The notes: generated by a model not told the origin, from the sequence alone. Positions 1-4,808 are shown, counted from the stretch's first letter. The stretch is DNA of 5,538 nucleotides from Verrucomicrobiales bacterium (GCA_028293405.1 JAQGOW010000162.1:1-5538); one strand, 5' to 3'. Translations and numbers: made by a program.

Positions 1-529
1 CGTCGAGACGCGTGCAGGTGACGTTGAATTTGAAATGCGGATTGTCCTGCTCGAGCTTGCGAAATTCTTCGTTGAAAATGATGTCGGTCGTCGTGCGCAC
101 GCTGTAGAGGACGCTGATTTTGGTCTCGAGCTTGCGGCGGGTGGCGTCGCGAACGAAGCCGCGGAATGGCGTCACACCGGAACCGCCGGCAATGCAGATG
201 AGATGTTTGTTCGGTTCGAGCACGGGCAGGAACCGGCCGGTGGGCGGAATGACCCAAAGTTTTTGACCGGGCTTAACCCAGTCGACCAGGCGCGTGCCCA
301 TTTTGCCATCGCGTTTGATCGTGATTTCGTAACAGCCGCGGTCGAGCGCGCAGGAGGAGAGTGAGTAGGCGCGTTGGTATTCTGGCGAGTCGGCAAAGTA
401 AACGGTGATGAATTGGCCGGTCTTAAACTCAACGTCGTAACCCTCAGGCCATTGCAGGCGTAAAGTTTTCGTGTCCGGCAATTCCATTGTTGCCGTTTCA
501 ACTACCATTTCGACGATCTGTTTTGCCAT
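1..529 (-). CDS. Ferredoxin-NADP reductase-like flavoprotein oxidoreductase, C-terminus outside window
   Basis: The reading frame runs from an ATG at 529 off the left edge and gives 176 residues without a stop. Residues about 1-105 match the FAD-binding beta-barrel of the ferredoxin reductase superfamily: RAYSLSS at 53-59 is the RxYS flavin-binding motif, and GTRLVDWVKPGQKL with PPTGRF follow at 78-100. Residues from about 108 match the NAD(P)-binding domain: CIAGGSGVTPFR at 112-123 is the glycine-rich nucleotide motif, and LYSVRTTTDIIFNEE at 141-155 is the usual second strand region. Members move electrons between NAD(P)H and a ferredoxin or oxygenase partner in the cytoplasm. The missing C-terminus could carry a 2Fe-2S domain, so the exact class (simple reductase, or oxygenase reductase of the PaaE/BenC type) cannot be decided. 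No signal peptide is seen. No clear Shine-Dalgarno precedes the ATG, but the flavin domain starts immediately after it, so this start fits the family. Its partner gene is not in view. Confidence 0.9.
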   Translation of the reverse strand, partial: MAKQIVEMVVETATMELPDTKTLRLQWPEGYDVEFKTGQFITVYFADSPEYQRAYSLSSCALDRGCYEITIKRDGKMGTRLVDWVKPGQKLWVIPPTGRFLPVLEPNKHLICIAGGSGVTPFRGFVRDATRRKLETKISVLYSVRTTTDIIFNEEFRKLEQDNPHFKFNVTCTRLD

Positions 530-595
530 AGGACGCTCTGCAATAGGCGAAAAAATAGGATAGGTAGGAATCAAAAGCTGTAAAGGCGGAATAGA

Positions 596-675
596 AGAAA
601 ATTCGAAATCCAGAAATCGAAGCACGAAAGCGATTTTGAACTCGAGGACGAGGGACGATTACGATGATTAAGAAT
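596..675. repeat. Degenerate low-complexity stretch (CGAAATC-like and GACGA-like words)
   Basis: Between the reductase start and the tRNA 3' end lies purine-rich DNA with imperfectly repeated words: TTCGAAATCC, GAAATCGAAG and CACGAAAGCG near 602-633, then GAGGACGAGGGACGATTACG near 644-663. No open frame of interest is present. It resembles decayed dispersed intergenic repeat material, but this is an impression from composition and not a proven repeat family. No tRNA terminator hairpin is visible here. Confidence 0.3.
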
Positions 676-759
676 TGGTGCGCGAGAGAGGACTTGAACC
701 TCCACCCCTTACGGGACCAGATCCTAAGTCTGGCGTGTCTGCCATTTCACCACTCGCGC
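676..759 (-). tRNA. tRNA-Leu (anticodon UAG)
   Basis: On the minus strand the 84-nt gene folds as a complete cloverleaf. The acceptor stem GCGCGAG pairs perfectly with CTCGCGC, followed by discriminator A and an encoded CCA (676-678). The D arm uses GTG/CAC. The anticodon stem CCAGA/TCTGG encloses the loop CTTAGGA, giving anticodon TAG, which reads CUA and possibly other CUN leucine codons. A long variable arm (TCCCGTAAGGGGT) marks a class II tRNA, as expected for leucine. The T arm is GGAGG-TTCAAGT-CCTCT with one G-T pair. The gene stands alone, in the same direction as the reductase and porin genes. Confidence 0.97.
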
Positions 760-771
760 AGAGATGTGCAG

Positions 772-798
772 ATTATCTCAGGGGCGGATGGGAATCAA
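772..798 (-). promoter_or_regulatory. Possible promoter of the tRNA-Leu gene
   Basis: On the minus strand a GATAAT box (772-777, 5 of 6 matches to the -10 consensus) lies 12 bp before the mature tRNA 5' end. TTGATT (793-798, 4 of 6 matches to the -35 consensus) lies upstream of it with a 15-bp spacer, which is shorter than the ideal 17. Initiation would then fall only a few bases before the tRNA. The -10 box is convincing; the -35 box is weak. Confidence 0.4.
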
Positions 799-817
799 GG
801 AAGGGAAGGCAAGTAAT

Positions 818-834
818 CAGTATCCAGTATCCAG
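818..834. repeat. Short tandem repeat CAGTATC x2.4
   Basis: The sequence CAGTATC occurs twice in tandem, followed by CAG, giving a 7-bp period over 17 bp, and is preceded by the similar word AATCAG. It lies about 60 bp upstream of the tRNA 5' end. It may be a remnant of a longer simple repeat. Confidence 0.6.
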
Positions 835-864
835 ACATCCCTGAATTAAATGCCGGGTGGGTCC

Positions 865-884
865 GTTAGCTTCGGTTAGCTTCG
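865..884. repeat. Perfect 10-bp tandem duplication (GTTAGCTTCG x2)
   Basis: GTTAGCTTCG at 865-874 is repeated exactly at 875-884 and followed by one more G of the same phase. It is directly visible in the sequence. No function is evident; replication slippage or a binding site are both possible. Confidence 0.75.
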
Positions 885-936
885 GACTGGCGCATCAGTG
901 GCGAGTGCCGCTCCCACCCTCCCCGGTGTGTAGAGC

Positions 937-1028
937 CGTTACATCGTTACAACCCCTGTAAACTTTGGGGATTTTTGCGGTTTTACCCGTTACATTTGCC
1001 GTTACAAACCCTCTTTCAAGGCGTTACA
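937..1028. repeat. Cluster of five CGTTACA direct repeats
   Basis: Exact CGTTACA copies begin at 937, 945, 988, 1000 and 1022, all in the same orientation within 92 bp. The spacing is irregular (8, 43, 12 and 22 bp between starts), so this is not a simple tandem repeat or a CRISPR array. It lies immediately beyond the porin terminator. Candidate explanations are a set of binding sites for a protein, such as recombinase arm-type sites or iteron-like sites, or remnants of an integrated element. No recombinase or replication gene is adjacent in the window. Confidence 0.6.
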
Positions 1029-1035
1029 AATCAAC

Positions 1036-1070
1036 AAAAAAGCCCCTCCCGATTTTCTCAGGAGGGGCTT
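1036..1070 (-). terminator. Rho-independent terminator of the porin gene
   Basis: A perfect 10-bp inverted repeat, AAGCCCCTCC (1040-1049) and GGAGGGGCTT (1061-1070), encloses an 11-nt loop. Read on the minus strand it is followed directly by a run of T (complement of the A run at 1036-1041). It lies 18 bp past the porin stop codon, so it is a textbook intrinsic terminator for that gene. No plus-strand gene would use it. Confidence 0.92.
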
Positions 1071-1088
1071 CAAGGATTCTAAGTCAGC

Positions 1089-2381
1089 TTAGAATTTGAA
1101 GATCAGGTTCGCAGCAACCATGACGTCGTTACGCTTGGAGCCTTGGAGCGAGTCGAATGCAGGGCCAGCGAGTTCGCCGCCGCCGGAGACAGCGCCGAAG
1201 GATTTGCCACCGAACGCGCTAGCAGCGCCATCGGCCTGGTGGTCCCAACGGACTTCCAAACGGCTGATAACATTCTGCCACAGGTCGTATTGGAACGTGC
1301 CAGTGAGGGCGATGACTTTGCGCAGCGGGTTACCGCCGAACGCGCCAGGAGCGAACTGAGTGTTAGCGGTGCCATTGTAGACATCAGCCAAAGCTCCGAG
1401 AGCCGCGCCGCGAGCATATTCACCACGGAGGTGAATGCTAGCTTTGTCGGTCAACTTGAACGAGGCATAAGCAGCGATTGCCGTTGCATAGCCGGTGTCG
1501 GTTGATCCAGCGGCGAAAGCGCCAGGAACGTCCATGTGATTGATGGAATCCCAAGCCACACCGAGGGTCAGGCCCTGAACGGGGGTCTTGATAGTCGCAC
1601 CAACATAAACGTGGGTGCGGTCTTCAGTGACAGCGCCCGGACCGTAGTCGATACCAGCATAGAGGCCGGAACCACCGATTGCGCCCCAGGATTCAGGAGC
1701 GGTCAGGTTGACCATGCCCATAAATGCCTTCTTGCTTTCAGCGCGAGGGCTGCGTTGGTTCATGAAAGGCCCGGTCGTGACGGTATTCGCCACGCCGCCG
1801 CTTAGAGCGATGCCATCATTAATCTTGTACTCGGCCATGATGCCGGTGTGTTCAGTCGGTTCAAAGGTATAACCATACGAACGGGTGAAGTTCGGATCCT
1901 TGTAGGCGTCGGTTGATTCATAACCGAGGGCGCAGTCAAAACGGCCGATTTTCCAATCGATTCCGTTACCGACCGGCATGCGCAGGGTCAAGTAAGCCTG
2001 GCGAACGATGTCAGAGACACCGAGGCCGGAAACTGGAGCTGCGGCATCACCATGGTTAACGATGACGGCGTCAGGGCCGAACATCAAATCAACGGTGTAA
2101 CCAGAAGACCATTGGCCTTCTTCCAAAGGTTTAGCGAGTTTGACGTCAACAGAATCAATGTTGAAACCGTCTTGCTTGCCAGCGTTGAAACGGAACGGGG
2201 CTGGGCTCAAATTGCCGGTGCCGGGGTTCCAAACTGCTGACGTGTCGACGTAACCACTGATGGTCGTAGCAGACAGAGCGCTCAACAATGGGGTTGTCTT
2301 GGCTTCTTCTGCGCGGGCTGCTGACGTAAGGCTGACGAGCCCAACGGCTGCCAGACCCAATGTCCATTTATTCATTTTCAT
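1089..2381 (-). CDS. Outer membrane beta-barrel porin (OmpL-like, BBP2 type)
   Basis: This 430-residue protein begins with a signal peptide: positive residues (MKMNKW), a hydrophobic core (LGLAAVGLVSL) and a likely cleavage site after ARA at residue 24. The mature part is rich in alternating Gly/aromatic strands and ends NLIFKF, with the terminal phenylalanine typical of outer membrane barrels. TTISGYVDTSAVWNPG (about 39-54) and the stretch QAYLTLRMPVGNG...GRFDCALGYES...EPTEHTG (about 128-180) match the putative beta-barrel porin-2 family, whose members are thought to form outer membrane pores; the substrate is unknown. The ATG at 2381 was chosen because a strong AGGAGGA lies 5 bp upstream; a TTG at 2384 and an ATG at 2375 are also in frame but are spaced less well. 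The gene is monocistronic, with its own leader and a strong terminator, which fits high expression. A lone cysteine (residue 150) lies in the conserved GRFD segment. Confidence 0.93.
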   Translation of the reverse strand: MKMNKWTLGLAAVGLVSLTSAARAEEAKTTPLLSALSATTISGYVDTSAVWNPGTGNLSPAPFRFNAGKQDGFNIDSVDVKLAKPLEEGQWSSGYTVDLMFGPDAVIVNHGDAAAPVSGLGVSDIVRQAYLTLRMPVGNGIDWKIGRFDCALGYESTDAYKDPNFTRSYGYTFEPTEHTGIMAEYKINDGIALSGGVANTVTTGPFMNQRSPRAESKKAFMGMVNLTAPESWGAIGGSGLYAGIDYGPGAVTEDRTHVYVGATIKTPVQGLTLGVAWDSINHMDVPGAFAAGSTDTGYATAIAAYASFKLTDKASIHLRGEYARGAALGALADVYNGTANTQFAPGAFGGNPLRKVIALTGTFQYDLWQNVISRLEVRWDHQADGAASAFGGKSFGAVSGGGELAGPAFDSLQGSKRNDVMVAANLIFKF

Positions 2382-2386
2382 CAAGT

Positions 2387-2393
2387 TCCTCCT
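2387..2393 (-). promoter_or_regulatory. Shine-Dalgarno site AGGAGGA of the porin
   Basis: AGGAGGA on the minus strand ends 5 bp before the ATG at 2381. It is the only near-perfect ribosome binding site in the window and decides the porin start. Confidence 0.9.
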
Positions 2394-2426
2394 AGGATTT
2401 TATTTCGTTTTCTATGCGATTCTGCT

Positions 2427-2463
2427 GGGTAAAACCGGTTTACCCGCGCACCAAAAACGGTGC
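2427..2463 (-). promoter_or_regulatory. Two inverted repeats in the porin leader
   Basis: GGGTAAA (2427-2433) and TTTACCC (2439-2445) form a perfect 7-bp inverted repeat around ACCGG; its middle also contains the perfect palindrome AAACCGGTTT. Immediately upstream in the gene's sense, GCACC (2448-2452) and GGTGC (2459-2463) form a second 5-bp stem around a 6-nt loop. They lie 45-82 bp before the porin start. They could be operator sites or RNA stem-loops in the 5' untranslated region that affect mRNA stability; the sequence does not decide between these. Confidence 0.4.
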
Positions 2464-2647
2464 ATTGAGGCGGACAATGGCAAATACGGGTTTGTTTGAC
2501 AATAAGTTTTTTTGAGAATTTTTGACCCAGCTCATGTTGCTGGATTCTCACAAATGCGAGGTGTGCCTGTCCGACGCGCCCTAATTGACACTGCTTTGGC
2601 TGTTTAAGTGACAGTCGGAGCGGGGTTTAGCAAGATGATTTAACCAC

Positions 2648-2698
2648 AAATCCCAAGCTGAAAAATTCAAGACCCTAGCTGCCAAAAATTGGGGATTT
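2648..2698 (-). terminator. Weak inverted repeat downstream of the transporter gene
   Basis: AAATCCCAA (2648-2656) pairs with TTGGGGATTT (2689-2698) with a single bulged G. The loop is long (32 nt) and no T run follows the stem, so it is not a classic intrinsic terminator. It is the only inverted repeat seen just past the transporter stop codon, and may help end transcription or protect the 3' end. Confidence 0.2.
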
Positions 2699-2721
2699 CT
2701 GAAGCGATAACTTTCAACGAC

Positions 2722-3429
2722 TTAACTGATTAACCAGAAGGCCCCAACGGCTAGCGCTGCTGTGGAGCAGCCCCACATCAGCTTGCGGTAGGCGGCGACT
2801 TTGTCTGTCAAGCGATTGGCGATGTGACCCATGCTCAACGCGAAAATGCCCATTGCCAGGACGGTGCCGATTCCGTATGCCGCCAGATATATAATGGCTT
2901 GGGTTTTCGTCGGAAGGGCCAGGGATGGCAAAATGGCGAGGAAATGAGAACTGCCGGCGAGTCCGTGCAAGGTGCCAATGCCGAAGGCGGCGTGGGTATG
3001 CAGGTGGCGAGTGGGCACGTGAGGTTTGCCCGGTGCGTGCATATGTATATGCTCGTGGTGCTCGCCGCCGTGGCTGTGTTCGTGAGCGTGAATGCGCAGC
3101 GCCGCGCGAATTCCCCAAAAACCAATTCCAAGTAACATCACGCCGACGAGGCGTTCGCTCCAGGAGGAGATCAATTCAACGGGCAATAATCCGCGCAAAC
3201 AAAGTGAAAGAACGCCAACGAACAAAACGCCCGACGCATGGCCTGTTCCCCATCGAATGCCACTACCCCACGCGCGAGCCGGAGCTTTCGCGGCGAGAGG
3301 CGCGATGGCAGCAAGATGATCCGGTCCGCTGAGGACATGGAGCAATCCGGCGATGAACCCCGTTAGTATAACGATTACCATGATGTGGTTTGCCGAAGGT
3401 AGCGTGGAAGGTGTTTGCGCGCCAAACAT
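2722..3429 (-). CDS. Nickel/cobalt transporter-like membrane protein with His-rich loop
   Basis: This is a roughly 235-residue polytopic inner membrane protein with about six hydrophobic segments. From the ATG at 3429, segment 1 contains GLLHVLSGPDHLAA, with H31, D37 and H38 forming an HxxxxxDH signature like that used for metal binding in nickel/cobalt transporters (NiCoT/NicO/UreH-like). A second motif, TLHGLAGSSHFLAILP, lies in a later segment (about 153-168). Between them a hydrophilic loop (about 114-146, DNA 2992-3090) carries 13 histidines in 33 residues, a typical divalent metal-binding loop. Uptake or export of Ni or Co is therefore likely; direction and metal cannot be told. No urease, hydrogenase, Ni-SOD or cobalamin gene is nearby to suggest its client. 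The start is uncertain: GTG at 3465, ATG at 3429 and ATG at 3381 are all in frame, none with a clear Shine-Dalgarno. The GTG lies within a dispersed-type repeat and is least likely; the conserved domain only requires 3381. Confidence 0.85.
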   Translation of the reverse strand: MFGAQTPSTLPSANHIMVIVILTGFIAGLLHVLSGPDHLAAIAPLAAKAPARAWGSGIRWGTGHASGVLFVGVLSLCLRGLLPVELISSWSERLVGVMLLGIGFWGIRAALRIHAHEHSHGGEHHEHIHMHAPGKPHVPTRHLHTHAAFGIGTLHGLAGSSHFLAILPSLALPTKTQAIIYLAAYGIGTVLAMGIFALSMGHIANRLTDKVAAYRKLMWGCSTAALAVGAFWLIS

Positions 3430-3462
3430 ATTTGATAGTTCAATCGCGAGACGGTTTTTAGC

Positions 3463-3481
3463 CACGGATTAAACACGGATT
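3463..3481. repeat. Direct repeat CACGGATT with 11-bp period
   Basis: CACGGATT occurs at 3463-3470 and again at 3474-3481, separated by AAA. The combined sequence is like the short 'CACGGATTAAACACGGATT' elements that I recall as common in intergenic DNA of Verrucomicrobia-like genomes; that recollection was not checked. It lies between the divergent transporter and toxin-like genes. Confidence 0.5.
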
Positions 3482-3519
3482 TTTTCCAACAAGACTCCAA
3501 GTCGAAGGAGCACCCTGTC

Positions 3520-3532
3520 ACACCGATGGTGT
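3520..3532. promoter_or_regulatory. Small palindrome ACACC-GAT-GGTGT in divergent intergenic region
   Basis: A perfect 5-bp inverted repeat with a 3-bp centre lies 67 bp upstream of the toxin-like gene and 90 bp upstream of the transporter ATG at 3429. Its position fits an operator for either gene. A palindrome this short can occur by chance. Confidence 0.3.
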
Positions 3533-3599
3533 TTGCGCGAAATGATGGCGATTGGAAAATGTTCTTTAGCGTCTGTTCGGAAAGCCGTAGCCTAGCTCG

Positions 3600-3968
3600 A
3601 TGCAGTTTCAGATTATCTTTAATCCGATTAGCGCTTCCGAGTTGCACAAAATGCCGCGCGAGCTGCAGCTTAATATCTTAGGCGAATTTCGCGGTCTGCC
3701 TCAAGAAGTGCTGAAGAGCGACTTGCAACATTTCGGCAAACTGGAACGGCACGGCAAAATTCTTCACCGCTTTCGGCTTGGCGATTACCGGGTCTATTTT
3801 GAACGGCATGACCTCGGCGTGGTCGTTCATCGCATTCTTAGTCGGAACACCCTCAAAGATTTTTTGTTCCGCTCAAGCTTACCGACGGGTGAAGATAAAG
3901 CGTTGGAAGAAAACCCGAAGTTCTGGGAAATGATCGAAGTCGGCAAAATCGGGACAGATCAGAATTAA
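3600..3968 (+). CDS. RelE/ParE-superfamily toxin-like protein, no adjacent antitoxin
   Basis: This is a 122-residue protein. Residues 53-88 (KILHRFRLGDYRVYF...VVVHRILSRNTLKDF) match the core of the RelE/ParE fold: a strand with basic residues, the GDYRV turn, then a strand ending in an Arg-containing motif. RelE members are ribosome-dependent mRNA nucleases; ParE members poison gyrase. Arg64 and Arg82 occupy positions comparable to RelE catalytic arginines, but the C-terminal tyrosine of typical RelE is Phe88 here, so RNase activity is uncertain. Residues about 91-122 form an acidic, tryptophan-containing tail beyond the usual 85-95 residue length. Such genes normally overlap or adjoin an antitoxin gene. 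Here the next gene downstream is convergent and starts over 100 bp away, and upstream lies a divergent transporter, so it appears solitary. The ATG at 3600 is the start of the frame; no good Shine-Dalgarno precedes it. Confidence 0.75.
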   Translation: MQFQIIFNPISASELHKMPRELQLNILGEFRGLPQEVLKSDLQHFGKLERHGKILHRFRLGDYRVYFERHDLGVVVHRILSRNTLKDFLFRSSLPTGEDKALEENPKFWEMIEVGKIGTDQN

Positions 3969-3982
3969 CGGCACCGGAAGAA

Positions 3983-4113
3983 TTCACCACAGAGACACAG
4001 AGGAGAAGAGGAAATTAATTCGAAAAGCGATTACGCACTTTCACCAACGTGCATCCATCACGTCATTGCCGTTCCGCCTGTTTTTTTCTGTGCCTCTGTG
4101 TCTCTGTGGTGAA
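3983..4113. repeat. Perfect 21-bp inverted repeat element between convergent genes
   Basis: The left arm 3983-4003 (starting TTCACCACAGAGACAC) is exactly complementary to the right arm 4093-4113 (ending TCTCTGTGGTGAA). They enclose 89 bp of non-coding DNA with a T run at 4080-4087. The arm starts 15 bp after the toxin-like stop codon and the element ends 21 bp before the HNH stop codon, so it fills the space between two convergent genes. Arms of this 'ACCACAGAGACACAGAG' type are, to my recollection, dispersed in many Verrucomicrobia and related genomes. It could act as a bidirectional transcription barrier or be a small non-autonomous repeat element. No transposase is present and no target duplication was seen. 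Confidence 0.85.
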
Positions 4114-4134
4114 CTCACGCTTCGATAACGTAGT

Positions 4135-4758
4135 TTAAGCCGCCACGTCTTCGCCTAGCTCCACGTTCCAGTACGCCAAATCGAGGAAGTGCTTCCAGCT
4201 ATCGTGCTGGTTAAAACCCAGGTTAACCTGAACGAACGGACGCCACTTCGGCCGCTTCGGCTTGCGCACCAGGTGTATGCCGGCTTCTTGCGGAGTGCGA
4301 TTGGCTTTCTGCGTGTTGCACTTGATGCAGGAGCAAACGATGTTTTCCCAAGTCGTCGGCCCGCCGCGATCACGCGGAATCACGTGGTCGAGATTGAGAT
4401 CTTTGCGGTCAAACACCACGCCGCAATATTGGCAGGTGTTGCGGTCGCGTTCGAAAATGTTGTGGCGCGTGAACTTAACTTCCTTTTTCGGAAGCCGATC
4501 GAACATCAATAGCAAAATGACGCGCGGCACGCGGATGCGGAATGAGACGGTGGAAATGCTTTCCGGGTGCGGCGCTTTGTCGGAGAAATCGCGCCACTGG
4601 CTGAAGTTGTAGGTTTGGAACGCCCCTTCGTCATCGCCGAGCACAACTTGAGCGTGACCCTCGAAAACGAGAGCTAAAGCCCGACGTGCAGTGCAGATGT
4701 TGACCGCCTGCCATAAGCGGTTGAGCACAAGCACGTGTTGATTTAAAAACGTGTTCAT
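4135..4758 (-). CDS. HNH endonuclease family protein (McrA-like)
   Basis: This protein has 207 residues from the ATG at 4758. The N-terminal half (QHVLVLNRLWQAVNICTARRALAL at 7-30) is a conserved region found in a widespread family of bacterial HNH proteins. The C-terminal half is the HNH/McrA nuclease fold: a zinc site of C109-x2-C112 with C144-x2-C147, the catalytic region LDHVIPRDRGG (D124, H125), N139 in WENIV, and the CNTQKANRTP helix (N148). All key residues are present, so it is likely an active metal-dependent DNA nuclease, but its target is unknown. It has no restriction, phage or toxin partner beside it, so a defence role is not supported; members of this family are often lone chromosomal genes. 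A GTG at 4791 would add 11 residues, but it lies inside the promoter spacer, whereas homologues usually begin near the NQxVLVLNR motif, which favours the ATG at 4758. It is convergent with the toxin-like gene and divergent from glnE. Confidence 0.9.
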   Translation of the reverse strand: MNTFLNQHVLVLNRLWQAVNICTARRALALVFEGHAQVVLGDDEGAFQTYNFSQWRDFSDKAPHPESISTVSFRIRVPRVILLLMFDRLPKKEVKFTRHNIFERDRNTCQYCGVVFDRKDLNLDHVIPRDRGGPTTWENIVCSCIKCNTQKANRTPQEAGIHLVRKPKRPKWRPFVQVNLGFNQHDSWKHFLDLAYWNVELGEDVAA

Positions 4759-4780
4759 GACCACAGTTACAGTTGCCCAA

Positions 4781-4808
4781 AGTTTACACACCCTCTACAG
4801 GGTGTCAA
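4781..4808 (-). promoter_or_regulatory. Promoter of the HNH gene (TTGACA / TAAACT)
   Basis: On the minus strand TTGACA (4803-4808), a perfect -35 box, is followed after 16 bp by TAAACT (4781-4786, 4 of 6 matches to the -10 consensus). Initiation about 7 bp beyond would leave a leader of roughly 15 nt before the ATG at 4758. There is no Shine-Dalgarno in that short leader. Confidence 0.6.
4788..4805. promoter_or_regulatory. Palindromic operator candidate in the HNH promoter
   Basis: ACACCCT (4788-4794) and AGGGTGT (4799-4805) form a perfect 7-bp inverted repeat around CTAC. The palindrome fills the spacer between the -35 and -10 boxes and overlaps the -35 box by 3 bp. A dimeric repressor bound there would block RNA polymerase. 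As a hairpin it has no T run and would lie upstream of the transcript, so an RNA role is unlikely. The regulator is unknown. Confidence 0.5.

Larger units (their letters stand above)
760..1088. other. Gene-free region between tRNA-Leu and porin
   Basis: No coding sequence was recognised here. The stretch holds the putative tRNA promoter, a 7-bp tandem repeat, a 10-bp tandem duplication, five copies of CGTTACA and the porin terminator, each listed separately. The open frame that starts at 675 and runs into this region is antisense to the tRNA and is not considered a gene. Confidence 0.7.
2394..2721. other. Gene-free region upstream of porin and downstream of transporter
   Basis: No coding sequence was recognised. 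Apart from the two leader inverted repeats, a minus-strand TTGTCA at 2497-2502 could be a -35 box for the porin, but the hexamer 17 bp further on (CATTGT) is a poor -10 box, so no promoter is called. The part nearest the transporter gene holds a weak inverted repeat listed separately. Confidence 0.6.

Noticed and set aside
676..759. Phage or island attachment site in the tRNA
   Set aside because: No second copy of the tRNA 3' end is present in the window and no integrase gene is adjacent.
675..869. Plus-strand open frame of 64 residues overlapping the tRNA
   Set aside because: It is antisense to a complete tRNA-Leu. The opening sequence (MVRERGLEPPP) is the translation of the reverse complement of a tRNA, a familiar false gene.
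937..1028. CRISPR array
   Set aside because: The repeat unit is only 7 bp and spacing is irregular (8-43 bp), which does not fit any CRISPR repeat-spacer pattern.
1096..1805. Plus-strand open frames opposite the porin (1096-1359, 1143-1505, 1536-1805)
   Set aside because: They lie wholly inside the well-supported porin gene and their translations show no domain; they are antisense shadows.
2714..3332. Several overlapping frames opposite or within the transporter gene
   Set aside because: Their proteins are Arg/His-rich and of low complexity, arising from the histidine codon run read in other frames.
3542..3595. 17-codon plus-strand frame ending just before the toxin-like gene, considered as an antitoxin
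   Set aside because: It is far too short for an antitoxin, has no Shine-Dalgarno, and its translation shows no DNA-binding or antitoxin motif.
3375..3647. Minus-strand 90-residue frame overlapping the transporter and toxin-like starts
   Set aside because: It conflicts with both better-supported genes and has no recognisable features, so it is not taken as an antitoxin.
4135..4758. HNH gene plus the toxin-like gene as a defence module
   Set aside because: The genes are convergent, separated by a hairpin element, and have no shared promoter or other defence components; proximity alone is not evidence.
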